NCBI RefSeq assembly: GCF_900105125.1
Contig: NZ_LT629750.1
Coordinates: 558,001 to 622,000, forward strand
Length of the DNA stretch: 64,000 nt
DNA from: Bradyrhizobium canariense
GTDB lineage: Bacteria > Pseudomonadota > Alphaproteobacteria > Rhizobiales > Xanthobacteraceae
Direction of reading: 5' to 3'
A program made the translations under genes and the position numbers. Each line of letters begins with the position of its first letter. The first letter of the stretch is position 1. Below, one piece after another: positions 51,447-59,113 of the stretch. The notes below the pieces were generated by a model. That model saw nothing but the letters and a program-made list of their open reading frames with translations. It searched no databases and was not told the origin of the DNA.

Positions 51447-53846
51447 ATGACGTGGATGAAGATTACCGGCTATGCGGACAAGTTCAGCGTCCATCCGGGG
51501 GATACGATCAAGTTTTTTGTCAATTGCGACGGGCCTGCCGAATACCAGGCAGAAATCGTCAAGATGATTCACGCCGACACCAATCCGCGCGGTCCTGGAT
51601 TCATCGAGGAGTCGATCAAGGCCACGTGCGACGGTACCTACAAGGGAATGAAGCAGGAGATCTACAGCGGCTCCTATGGCTACGTAGCCGACAAGCCGCA
51701 ATTCTGCGTCGAAAGCGTGACGCTACAGTGCTGGATCTGGCCGACCACGCCGAAGACGCATCCCAAATACTGGAAGCACGGCGCGCAGGGCCTGGTCACA
51801 AAATGGCTCAATGGCAAGGGATACGGCCTCTTCATCAATGAGGATGGATGCGTTGAATTCCGCGTCAATGACCAGGTCATCTCGACGGGTGCGCCGCTGC
51901 GCGATCATGCCTGGCATTTCGTGGCGGCATCGTTCGACGCCAAGACCGGCGAAGCTATTCTCTATCACGAGCCGCAGATCGTGTACGCACTCGATCCGGA
52001 GATCCCGCCGGTCAAGAAGAAGCTCGCCGCCAAGCTGGCCTACACGCCGGGCACACCGACGGTGATCGCCGGCTATTGCGGCGCGTTGAGCGACGCGCCG
52101 CAGGCCAAGGCGTCGGTGCCGGCCGGCATCCTCATCAAGGGGCATTACAACGGCAAGATCGACAGTCCGCGGATCTCCAACCGTGCCTTGAGCCGACTCG
52201 AGATCGAGACGATGAAGCTCGGCGCGCAGCCGGGGCTCAGCGAGCGACGAAATTCCGGCCCGACCGGCAAACTCTCCGAGGCGATCGTCGCCTCATGGGA
52301 CTTTTCGGACGGCATCAACACCCTCGCCGGCAAGGACAAGGGGCCCTATCTGTTTCACGCCACCATCGTCAATTGTCCGACGCGGGCCATGACCGGCTAC
52401 AATTGGGAAGGCCAGGTGTTCGACTGGAAGACTGCGCCCGAACAATATGGCGCCATCCATTTTCACGACGACGATATCGACGACGCGCGCTGGGCCACCA
52501 GCTTCGAATGGACGGTGCCGAAGGGGACCAGCAGCAAGTTCTACGCCGCCAAACTGACCTCGAAGGATGGCGGGGAGGATTACATCCCGTTCTGGGTGGT
52601 GCCGCGGGTTGGCGAGGAGACCGCGAAGATCGCCTACATGGTCCCCACCATCAGCTACATGGCCTATGCCAACGAGCACCTTGCCAACAATGCTGGCGGC
52701 GCGGAACTTCTCGTCTATCGCGTGCCGATCATGCAGCAACAGAACATGTTCCTGTCGGAGCACCGTGAATACGGCGGATCGATCTACGATACCCACACGG
52801 ACGGCAGCGGCCTCTGCCTTTCCTCGCGGTTGCGGCCGATCCTCAGCATCCGGCCGAAATACGATCACTTCCTGGCGCAGGCGCCCTGGCAATATCCGGC
52901 GGACCTGCACATGATCTACTGGCTGGAGAAGAAGGGCTACGAGTACGACATCATCACCGATGAGGATGTCACCTATGACGGCCTCGCGCGGCTCGAAAAC
53001 TACAACGTCATCATCACGGGGTCGCATCCCGAGCACAACAGCGGACCGCAGCTCGATGCGCTCCACAACTACATGCAGCGTGGCGGCCGCTTCATGTATA
53101 TGGGCGCCGACGGCTGGTACTGGGTTCACTCCTACCATCCCGGCTATGACGGTCTGGGTCGCGGCATCGTCACCGAGATGAGGCGCTGCGAGTCCGGCAT
53201 CCGTACCTGGCGGGCCGATCCCGGCGAGTACTATCACCAGGGAACCGGCGAACTCGGCGGCATGTGGCGCTTCCGGGGCCGCTATCTGCACACAATCGCG
53301 GGTACTGGTATGTCGTCGGAAGGCTTCGATATTTCCAGTTACTACTCGCGCACGCCGGAAAGCAACGACGAACGCGTGGCCTGGGCCTTTGAAGGCATTA
53401 CCTACGACGAGAAGCTCGGCAATTTCGGTCTGGTCGGCGGCGGTGCCGCCGGCACCGAGCTCGACATCGTCGACACCATGCTCGGCAGTCCGCCCCACAC
53501 TCTCGTGGTTGCAACCTCGGCCGGTCGGCACACCGAAGGCTACCTGCTGGTCATGGAGGATTATGGCTTCAACCAGCAAGGTCTGGACGGAACGCAGCAT
53601 CCACGTGTTCGCTCGGATATCGCCTACCACGAGACGCCGAACGGCGGCGCTTCGTTTGCCTTCTCGTCGATCGCCTTCTGCGGCGCGCTGCCGTGGAACA
53701 ACGGCGACAACAATATCTCGACGCTGGTCGGCAACGTGCTTAACCGCTTCATGAAGGATGGTCCGCTGCCGACGCCGAGTCCGGCGGCGATCATTCATCG
53801 CGGTCGTGCCGATTACGACCAGCCGATGAACAAGGCTCGAAAGTAG
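51447..53846 (+). CDS. dmfA2: N,N-dimethylformamidase large (beta) subunit
   Basis: The catalytic subunit of dimethylformamidase, which hydrolyses N,N-dimethylformamide to formate and dimethylamine. Its 799 residues compare with about 760 in the characterised enzymes. It has a lectin-like jelly-roll region (about residues 90-270, around LQCWIWPTTPKTHPKYW and HAWHFVAASFDAKTG) and the C-terminal family domain (about residues 330-770). The known iron site uses two Tyr and one Glu; candidates here are Tyr407 (ISYMAYANEH), Tyr447 or Tyr442 (HREYGGSIYDTHTDGSG) and Glu529 (GSHPEHNSG). No signal peptide, so it is cytoplasmic. Substrate range (dimethyl- versus N-methylformamide) cannot be read from the sequence. 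Confidence 0.87.
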   Translation: MTWMKITGYADKFSVHPGDTIKFFVNCDGPAEYQAEIVKMIHADTNPRGPGFIEESIKATCDGTYKGMKQEIYSGSYGYVADKPQFCVESVTLQCWIWPTTPKTHPKYWKHGAQGLVTKWLNGKGYGLFINEDGCVEFRVNDQVISTGAPLRDHAWHFVAASFDAKTGEAILYHEPQIVYALDPEIPPVKKKLAAKLAYTPGTPTVIAGYCGALSDAPQAKASVPAGILIKGHYNGKIDSPRISNRALSRLEIETMKLGAQPGLSERRNSGPTGKLSEAIVASWDFSDGINTLAGKDKGPYLFHATIVNCPTRAMTGYNWEGQVFDWKTAPEQYGAIHFHDDDIDDARWATSFEWTVPKGTSSKFYAAKLTSKDGGEDYIPFWVVPRVGEETAKIAYMVPTISYMAYANEHLANNAGGAELLVYRVPIMQQQNMFLSEHREYGGSIYDTHTDGSGLCLSSRLRPILSIRPKYDHFLAQAPWQYPADLHMIYWLEKKGYEYDIITDEDVTYDGLARLENYNVIITGSHPEHNSGPQLDALHNYMQRGGRFMYMGADGWYWVHSYHPGYDGLGRGIVTEMRRCESGIRTWRADPGEYYHQGTGELGGMWRFRGRYLHTIAGTGMSSEGFDISSYYSRTPESNDERVAWAFEGITYDEKLGNFGLVGGGAAGTELDIVDTMLGSPPHTLVVATSAGRHTEGYLLVMEDYGFNQQGLDGTQHPRVRSDIAYHETPNGGASFAFSSIAFCGALPWNNGDNNISTLVGNVLNRFMKDGPLPTPSPAAIIHRGRADYDQPMNKARK

Positions 53847-53919
53847 CGCGCGGCGGAAACTCGGGAGGCGGCGATCGCACCAATACGCGATCGCCGCCCG
53901 TCCGGAAACGAGGCAGACG

Positions 53920-54957
53920 ATGTTGGCTCATCCCGATACGGTCTTTATCGACGAAGGCATCGATTTTCTCAATCCACAACTCTATTCGGCGTGTCGCGCC
54001 CCATTCGGGATGGCGACGGTTCTTCCCCGCCGCGCCTACACGTCGGAGGTGTTTCAGCGTCTCGAAAATGAGAAGGTCTGGACGCGGGATTGGGTCTGTA
54101 TCGGCACGGCGCCCGAAATTGCCAATCCTCTCGATCTTCTGCCCTACACGATCGGCCAGCATGCCATTCATGTTCAGAGATCGGAGGATGGCGAACTGAT
54201 CGGACGCTTCAACAAGGCCCAGCACGGCGGCTGTCGCGCCATTCCGGCACAATGCCGGACCGGCAAGAAGACCAAGTGTTCCTACACATCGTGTGGTTAC
54301 AGCCGTGACAGCGAGGTGATTCACGGCGAATCCCTCTCCGAGATGACGCCGCAGATGGGGCAATTTCTGGGTGCCATCCCGGAGCGTCTTCTGCCGGTGA
54401 AGGTCAAGACCTGCGGACCGCTGATTTTCGCCAACATCGATCCAACGCCTGGAACAAAGCAAACCCTGCACGGTCCGGAATGGACCGAGAATTTGGTGCG
54501 TCTGGAAGGCCATTGGCAGGAACACCGGGCGAACTGGAAGCTGGCTGGGGCGGCTATTGTCGATGTAGCGCGTTCCTGCCTGAGCGGCGGTGGTGGCGCC
54601 ACCAACTACGTCAGTGCCGAATGGGCTTTCCCGAATCTCATCCTAGTCCGGTCACGCCATGCCACGCTCGTAGTGGTGTTGCAGCCGACCGCGATGGATC
54701 GGACGCTCTGGCGATTGTCGTTCTTTGCCCAGCCGGAGCTTTCGCATTCAACGCATGAGGTTGCCTGCGGCAAGCTGCTGGGCCTGCTCGACCAGGCGTC
54801 AGCGGTTGCGAAGTCGCTGCAGTCGGAAATCGAGATGTCGCTGGCATCGGACCTCACGGAGCGCACCCGCGCGGGCTGGTCATTCAATCAAAGGCTGATT
54901 GGACGGATCGCGGAACACCATGTCGCCTATTGGAATGCACCATTGATGCGGGCTTGA
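53920..54957 (+). CDS. Rieske-oxygenase-like protein lacking the standard ligands
   Basis: A 345-residue homolog of ring-hydroxylating oxygenase alpha subunits: the N-terminus (RRAYTSEVFQRLENEKVWTR, then DWVCIGTAPEIANP) and domain length fit. In the Rieske site the usual Cys-x-His and Cys-x2-His are changed: the first pair reads A100-Q-H102 and the second reads C120-S-Y-T. Four cysteines, C105, C112, C120 and C125, lie within 21 residues. In the catalytic domain the 2-His-1-carboxylate motif is missing: after NWKLAGAAIVDVARSC there is no His. It therefore cannot work as a normal oxygenase; it might bind another cluster or zinc, or act as a partner protein. The frame is intact and in the dmf operon (73-base gap). 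Confidence 0.75.
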   Translation: MLAHPDTVFIDEGIDFLNPQLYSACRAPFGMATVLPRRAYTSEVFQRLENEKVWTRDWVCIGTAPEIANPLDLLPYTIGQHAIHVQRSEDGELIGRFNKAQHGGCRAIPAQCRTGKKTKCSYTSCGYSRDSEVIHGESLSEMTPQMGQFLGAIPERLLPVKVKTCGPLIFANIDPTPGTKQTLHGPEWTENLVRLEGHWQEHRANWKLAGAAIVDVARSCLSGGGGATNYVSAEWAFPNLILVRSRHATLVVVLQPTAMDRTLWRLSFFAQPELSHSTHEVACGKLLGLLDQASAVAKSLQSEIEMSLASDLTERTRAGWSFNQRLIGRIAEHHVAYWNAPLMRA

Positions 54958-54970
54958 GCGGGAAGAATCG

Positions 54971-55276
54971 ATGATTCTCAGCGTGCAACAGGTCAAGTAC
55001 GAATTCCTCGCCTATATCAAGGAATTCGATGAGACGTTTTCCAACTGGTGCGTCGGCATCTCCGATTCCCCGAAGCAAACCCTGTTTGAACGGCATGGCG
55101 TGCGCGATGACGCGGATCCCTGGCTGTACAAGCAACTCTTGACCCATCGTGCGGCGCGGACCGTCTACGACTATTTCGTCGAGCATCTGAAGACGGCGGG
55201 GATTCAGCCGGCGGCTAGCTCGAATGATTTCGACTGCGTCTATCTGTTCAAGATGGCGACGCATACGCGGCAATGA
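54971..55276 (+). CDS. short conserved hypothetical protein
   Basis: A 101-residue protein. The pattern NWCVGISDSPKQTLFERHGV, then PWLYKQLLTHRAARTVYDYF and CVYLFKM, resembles from memory a family of roughly 100-residue proteins with a GIY-YIG-like layout (W-x-VGI, then an alpha-helical RTVYDYF). The N-terminal helix MILSVQQVKYEFLAYIKEFD is amphipathic. It lies 13 bases after the Rieske-like gene and 10 before the Sel1 gene, so it is in the operon. I first considered it as the dimethylformamidase small subunit, but it does not resemble that protein. Confidence 0.55.
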   Translation: MILSVQQVKYEFLAYIKEFDETFSNWCVGISDSPKQTLFERHGVRDDADPWLYKQLLTHRAARTVYDYFVEHLKTAGIQPAASSNDFDCVYLFKMATHTRQ

Positions 55277-55286
55277 GGAGAGTGCG

Positions 55287-55928
55287 ATGTTGACCACCGC
55301 CGATGGTGAGGCCGCCTTCAACGACCGCAATTACGAGAAGGCGCGCGAGATCTGGGAACCGCTAGCGGAGCGCGGCCAGGCCGAGGCATGGCTGGGCTCG
55401 CTTTATGCCAACGGGCTTGGAACCGAGCGGGACGCGGCGCGCGCCTTTGCGCTTTACCGGCGCGCAGCAGAAAAAGGCAACCCGCTTGCGGCCAACAACG
55501 TAGCGGTGATGTATGCCAAGGGTGACGGCGTCGCGATCGATCCTGCTGAAGCCGCATCATGGTTTCGCCGGGCCGCCGAACAGGGCGATGCGTTCGGCCA
55601 GTTCAACTACGCGGTCGCCTTGACCAAGGGGCTCGGCATCACCGTCGACCTGCCGCAGGCCGTCGAGTGGTACCGTAAGGCTGCGCAGGGCGGTCACTAT
55701 CCGTCTCAGGCGCGTCTTGGCTATTGCTACGCCAAGGGCCTCGGCACGGCGATCGATCGTATCGAGGCGTTTGTCTGGCTCAGCGCCGCCGCGCGGCACG
55801 GCGTGGGGCTCGCAATGGCCGAACTCGAGGAAATCGTGCGAGCCATGGACGAAGAAGAGAGGCTGGAAGCTCGGCGGCGCCTCGCCGAGCGGCTCGGATC
55901 TCAAGGGACGACGCGGTTGTCGGCCTGA
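55287..55928 (+). CDS. Sel1-repeat protein
   Basis: A 213-residue solenoid of about five Sel1-like repeats (AEAWLGSLYANGLGTERDAA, then LAANNVAVMYAKGDGVAIDP, GQFNYAVALTKGLGITVDL and others), ending with an acidic/basic helix. Sel1 proteins are cytoplasmic or periplasmic scaffolds for protein-protein contacts; here no signal peptide is visible. It starts 10 bases after the preceding gene. An upstream start at 55224 overlaps that gene and was rejected. A role in assembling the dmf enzyme or the Rieske-like protein is conceivable only by neighbourhood. Confidence 0.8.
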   Translation: MLTTADGEAAFNDRNYEKAREIWEPLAERGQAEAWLGSLYANGLGTERDAARAFALYRRAAEKGNPLAANNVAVMYAKGDGVAIDPAEAASWFRRAAEQGDAFGQFNYAVALTKGLGITVDLPQAVEWYRKAAQGGHYPSQARLGYCYAKGLGTAIDRIEAFVWLSAAARHGVGLAMAELEEIVRAMDEEERLEARRRLAERLGSQGTTRLSA

Positions 55929-56219
55929 CGGCCGCACGCCCGTTCACGCAGCGGCTGGTGCAGGCAGAGCCAAAAGCTGCCGATGCCTTGTCCAAGGCCG
56001 GCTACTCCAAGGCCGGCTACGACCTGAGCGAGCTGGCGCCGTCCCAGTGAGGAGGTCATCAGCGCACGGGGAGCAACTCCCGATAGGCGACTTATGTGCG
56101 ATCAAATGGCTCCCCATGGACGAGGATGGCCTGTCGCTTCTTTCGCAGTCTTTTTCTTTTGCCGAAGGTCAATAGCTCGGCTGCGATGTCGCTCCTCCTG
56201 ATGACGCGCGATGGCCTTG
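55929..56219. other. degraded DNA between the Sel1 gene and the gmaS remnant
   Basis: In the frame that ends at 56050 a Pro/Ala-rich peptide with the tandem SKAGYSKAGYDLSELAPSQ is open, but it has no start of its own (it overlaps the Sel1 gene). It may be the tail of a lost gene. Nothing else is recognised. Confidence 0.4.
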
Positions 56220-56437
56220 TGTGCACACCGACCTATTCGGGGCGCAAGCGTGCGAAGGCTGGTGCCCGCGTCGGCGATATCGAAAATGCAGCAGAACGGC
56301 GCCGACTTTGCCGGTTTCGCGACCCGGCTCGACATGACGCTGGCGCATCTCGATATGTTTGCGATGTCTGAGGCACCAGGAGTGGAACAGCTATACCGCG
56401 CACGTCACGCAATGGGAAAGGGACGCTCGACATCTGA
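56220..56437 (+). pseudogene. gmaS: internally deleted gmaS copy
   Basis: About 150 bases (56223-56371) match the intact gmaS codons for TDLFGAQ through DMTLAHLDMF, with frameshifts; then the sequence jumps at about 56372 to the last 22 codons (EWNSYTAHVTQWERDA) and the stop (56435-56437, ATCTGA as compared with ATTTGA in the intact gene). About 1.1 kb of the middle is missing, as are the first 15 codons. It precedes the second XRE-cupin gene just as the intact gmaS precedes the first, though the intact pair has an aldolase pseudogene between. Confidence 0.85.
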
Positions 56438-56502
56438 AACCGTCTTCGGTTGAAGCGCAGCGCGCAGTATGGCGCGATCGCGCAACTTGCCGCTGGAGAC
56501 AG

Positions 56503-57174
56503 TCAGCTTCGTCGCGGATAGATGATGATGGACAGATATGTCATGGGCGCCTTGATCAATTCTTCGGGGCCATGGCGTCCGGCAGCATCGAAGAACAGGG
56601 AATCTCCCGGATCCAGGACGTAACTGCGGTCAGCGTGGCGATATCGGACCTTGCCTGTCAGCATGTAGATGAACTCGACGCCAGCATGCCGGAAGTCGAT
56701 ATAGGGCTCGGCATCGGCTTTGAGGGTGATGAGATAGGGCTCCACGATGATCTCGCCACCGAGCGAGTGCCCGAGCAGATCGTACATATGCCCAGCCTTG
56801 GTGCCGCGCCGTTCGATCCGCACGCCCGCTCCCGCCTTGACGAAGGAGCAGTCGCGCTGCTCGCCGGTCTCGCGAAACAGTCCGGCGATCGGAACGTTCA
56901 AAGCCTTTGCCAGGGCCGACAGCGTGGAGAGAGAAGGAGAGATCGAGCCGTTCTCGATCTTCGACAGCATTCCGGTCGAGATGCCGGAAGCAGCACCCAG
57001 TTCCGAGACGGTCAGGTCAAAGCTTTTTCGAAGCCGCCTGACCTCGGCGCCGATTTCGGATTCGAGGGTTGGTGCCGCCTCTTTCGGCGCGGACGAGCCC
57101 GTCAGAAGCACGCTGTCTTTTTTTCTTGGCGCAACAACGGCTTTCCGACTTTGAACGACGGCTTTCTTCACCAT
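56503..57174 (-). CDS. XRE-family regulator with C-terminal cupin (second paralog)
   Basis: A 223-residue regulator of the same layout as the one at 45085-45747: an HTH around residues 50-100 (LTVSELGAASGISTGMLSKI, then ENGSISPSLSTLSALAKALN) and a cupin around residues 130-220 (IDFRHAGVEFIYMLTGKVRY, then VLDPGDSLFFDAAGRHGPEE). The two share KIENGxISPSLSTL and end in YLSIIIYPRR. The N-terminus is Lys-rich and differs. A perfect palindrome TTTCCTGTAAGGAAA lies 73 bases upstream, which suggests autoregulation. The frame is open to 57231; MVKKAVVQ is preferred. Confidence 0.87.
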   Translation of the reverse strand: MVKKAVVQSRKAVVAPRKKDSVLLTGSSAPKEAAPTLESEIGAEVRRLRKSFDLTVSELGAASGISTGMLSKIENGSISPSLSTLSALAKALNVPIAGLFRETGEQRDCSFVKAGAGVRIERRGTKAGHMYDLLGHSLGGEIIVEPYLITLKADAEPYIDFRHAGVEFIYMLTGKVRYRHADRSYVLDPGDSLFFDAAGRHGPEELIKAPMTYLSIIIYPRRS

Positions 57175-57246
57175 CTGTATTCCCCTAAAATCGAATGTCC
57201 CGGATGCGGCTGCATCGTTGATGTCTCGCAATGTGCTATCTTATTG

Positions 57247-57261
57247 TTTCCTGTAAGGAAA
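57247..57261 (-). promoter_or_regulatory. perfect palindrome TTTCCTGTAAGGAAA
   Basis: A 15-base site with perfect 6-base arms around GTA. It lies in the shared promoter region of the second XRE-cupin gene (leftward) and the Lys-rich gene (rightward), and is the best example of the motif found near the other units of the island. Confidence 0.6.
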
Positions 57262-57370
57262 TATGAATTGTGGCGCCGTCCCCAGCGGTTGCAGCCTGGC
57301 GCCTGACAGGCGCGTCTGCGCGGTACTCACAAATTGATTGGGAAACCCAGCCAGTGTATCAGAATCGCGC

Positions 57371-57694
57371 ATGTCAAATCGTGAGGTAGAAAAAATGGCC
57401 GAGGCCGACTTGGACGTTGTCATTCGGTCCATTGCGAAGAAGCAGCACAAGAGCCTGATGGACGCGGCCAAGAAGCGGCACGGCCGATTTATGGGGCTGG
57501 CCGTCAAGGCCAAGGATAAAGAGAAGAAGGCGCGATTCAAGCAAATCGCAAAGGACACGTTGCTGCTGGCGGGCGCTGCGGCGAGGCGGCTGCAGGTCAC
57601 GGCGGAAAATGCGGCCGATAGCTACCTGCGGTCAATGAAGAAGGCCGCCGAAGCGCAGCCAGTGAAGAAGCCCGTCAAAAAGAAGAAAGACTGA
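57371..57694 (+). CDS. Lys-rich small hypothetical protein
   Basis: A 107-residue, strongly basic, mostly helical protein that ends KKPVKKKKD. The central segment AKKRHGRFMGLAVKAKDKEK is rich in Lys and Ala, like histone-H1-type tails or ribosome- and nucleoid-binding proteins of alphaproteobacteria. No motif is recognised. Either MSNREVEK (57371) or MAEADLDV (57395) may be the start. It ends before a hairpin and is convergent with the enoyl-CoA hydratase gene. Confidence 0.6.
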   Translation: MSNREVEKMAEADLDVVIRSIAKKQHKSLMDAAKKRHGRFMGLAVKAKDKEKKARFKQIAKDTLLLAGAAARRLQVTAENAADSYLRSMKKAAEAQPVKKPVKKKKD

Positions 57695-57708
57695 CGCCGA
57701 ACTATCAG

Positions 57709-57733
57709 CAAGCGAACCATATTTGTTCGCTTG
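57709..57733. terminator. hairpin between convergent genes
   Basis: CAAGCGAAC (57709-57717) and GTTCGCTTG (57725-57733) form a perfect 9-bp stem with a 7-base loop, 15 bases after the Lys-rich gene. No T-run follows on either strand, so if it terminates transcription it does so inefficiently or with Rho. Confidence 0.4.
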
Positions 57734-57831
57734 TGCCGGGGTGAGGTCATCGGGTCAGATGATGCATTTTCCGCCTCGACGCGGTCTCATCGCCTCATCA
57801 ACACAGACAAGATTTTCGGTACGCGCAGGGC

Positions 57832-58611
57832 TTACTTCCCCGTAAAACGCGGCTTTCGGCCCTCCCGCACGGCGGCGATGCCTTCATCGACGTCATGCGT
57901 CCATTCCAGCGCAGCGCGAAGCGCGTCGGACAATTCGCGGGCTGCGCGAAAGCCTGACTCCTTTCGGGAGCGGACGATGCGCTTGGTCCCACGCGTCGCC
58001 AACGGTCCGTTGGCGGCGATGGCGTGGGCGAGACGATCGATCTCGGCATGGACGCCGTCTTTCGGCACCACGCGCTCGACCAGACCGATCCGCTCCATCT
58101 CGATGGCGTCGATTTCCCGGCCAGTGCAGAGCAATTCAAGTGTCCGGCCGACGCCGATAATATCCGGAAGCCGAACCGGAGCGCCGGCGCCGGGAAAGCC
58201 GCCCCATTTGGCCTCGGGAGAGGAGAGGCGGACATGGTCGCCCGCGATCCTGATGTCGCAGGCGAGGATCAGTTCGACCGCGCCGGCGCGAACGTAGCCA
58301 TTGAGTCCTGCGATCACGATTTGCGGTAACGCCTCGATCGCATCGAAGGTCTCATTGGCCAGCCTGATCAACTGCAGGACCTGATCCTTGGCCAATTCGC
58401 CCCGCAAGGCAGGCGTTAAAATGCCGGTCGAAAAGCATTCGTTGCCCTCGCCAGTGATGGTGAGGACCTGGATGTCGGGATTTGCCGCAAGATCGTTGGC
58501 AATCGTTCGCAGTGACGACAGAAGATGCTGCGACAGCAGATTCTGGCTCTCCGGGCGATCGAGCACAATCTTCGCAATTCTTCCTTCGATCCGAAAATCT
58601 GGCCCGGTCAT
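57832..58611 (-). CDS. enoyl-CoA hydratase/isomerase family protein
   Basis: A 259-residue crotonase-fold protein. The N-terminus (IEGRIAKIVLDRPESQNLLS) and the oxyanion-hole region (IAGLNGYVRAGAVELILACD, near residue 98) match the family. In place of the common Ala-(x)-Gly-Gly-Gly a YVRAGAVEL is seen, and EAKWGGFPGAGAPVRLPDII near residue 130 keeps one of the usual catalytic acid regions (the E at SPEAKWG). Substrate: an acyl-CoA, identity unknown. The GTG/ATG region upstream to 58722 was rejected because MTGPDFRIEGR starts the fold. Confidence 0.8.
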   Translation of the reverse strand: MTGPDFRIEGRIAKIVLDRPESQNLLSQHLLSSLRTIANDLAANPDIQVLTITGEGNECFSTGILTPALRGELAKDQVLQLIRLANETFDAIEALPQIVIAGLNGYVRAGAVELILACDIRIAGDHVRLSSPEAKWGGFPGAGAPVRLPDIIGVGRTLELLCTGREIDAIEMERIGLVERVVPKDGVHAEIDRLAHAIAANGPLATRGTKRIVRSRKESGFRAARELSDALRAALEWTHDVDEGIAAVREGRKPRFTGK

Positions 58612-59113
58612 CCTATGCCCCTCCTGCATTGAAGCATTTGCGCCATTGCACCACTTTTCGGCCGGTTGCCCGCATTCAACCGGCACGTCGTTGAAGCCTT
58701 GTCTGCGATACAAACAACGCAATGCCGAATTTTTCGGCCGACAAATTATATCAAGTTGTGTGTGTCATGCATTTTTCACGCAGTCGTGGTGGCGTCGCTG
58801 GTCGGGTTGCCAAGGTCATTGCCGGAAATTGCGGCACCGATGGTTTAAATCTCGGCGTGATTTCTGCCATGCCAAAAAGATCCTGATCAAACACAAATTG
58901 TCATGACTGGATTATTCGCTGCTTCAAGATGAATCCGAAGCGCGCTTCTCCAACCGAAAATCGCCGCATTCGCGATCTACTTTTGGCTGAGAGTGGTCAA
59001 AGAAACACTTTGTTAAGCGCGTTCATCCCACCGAACACGACGGCGAAGTAATTCGCGATCGCTCACCTTGCCAACTCCCATCGACCTCGTCGCCCAGCCT
59101 CTGGAGAAACTGA
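58612..59113. other. divergent intergenic region
   Basis: About 500 bases between the enoyl-CoA hydratase gene and the Cache-TAXI gene. It is rather AT-rich in its middle and last third (around 58730-58760 and 58880-59010). Short open frames have no family resemblance. It presumably carries both promoters; no specific site is recognised. Confidence 0.5.

Noticed and set aside
52293..53798. 501-codon minus-strand open frame
   Set aside because: It is the antisense of the dimethylformamidase large subunit.
53920..54957. Candidate dimethylamine monooxygenase or functional Rieske demethylase
   Set aside because: Both metal sites of the family are missing, so it cannot carry out a Rieske oxygenase reaction as written.
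54971..55276. Candidate small subunit of dimethylformamidase
   Set aside because: Its sequence pattern is that of another short family, while the gene at 50964-51404 is in the expected place and resembles the known small subunit at its C-terminus.
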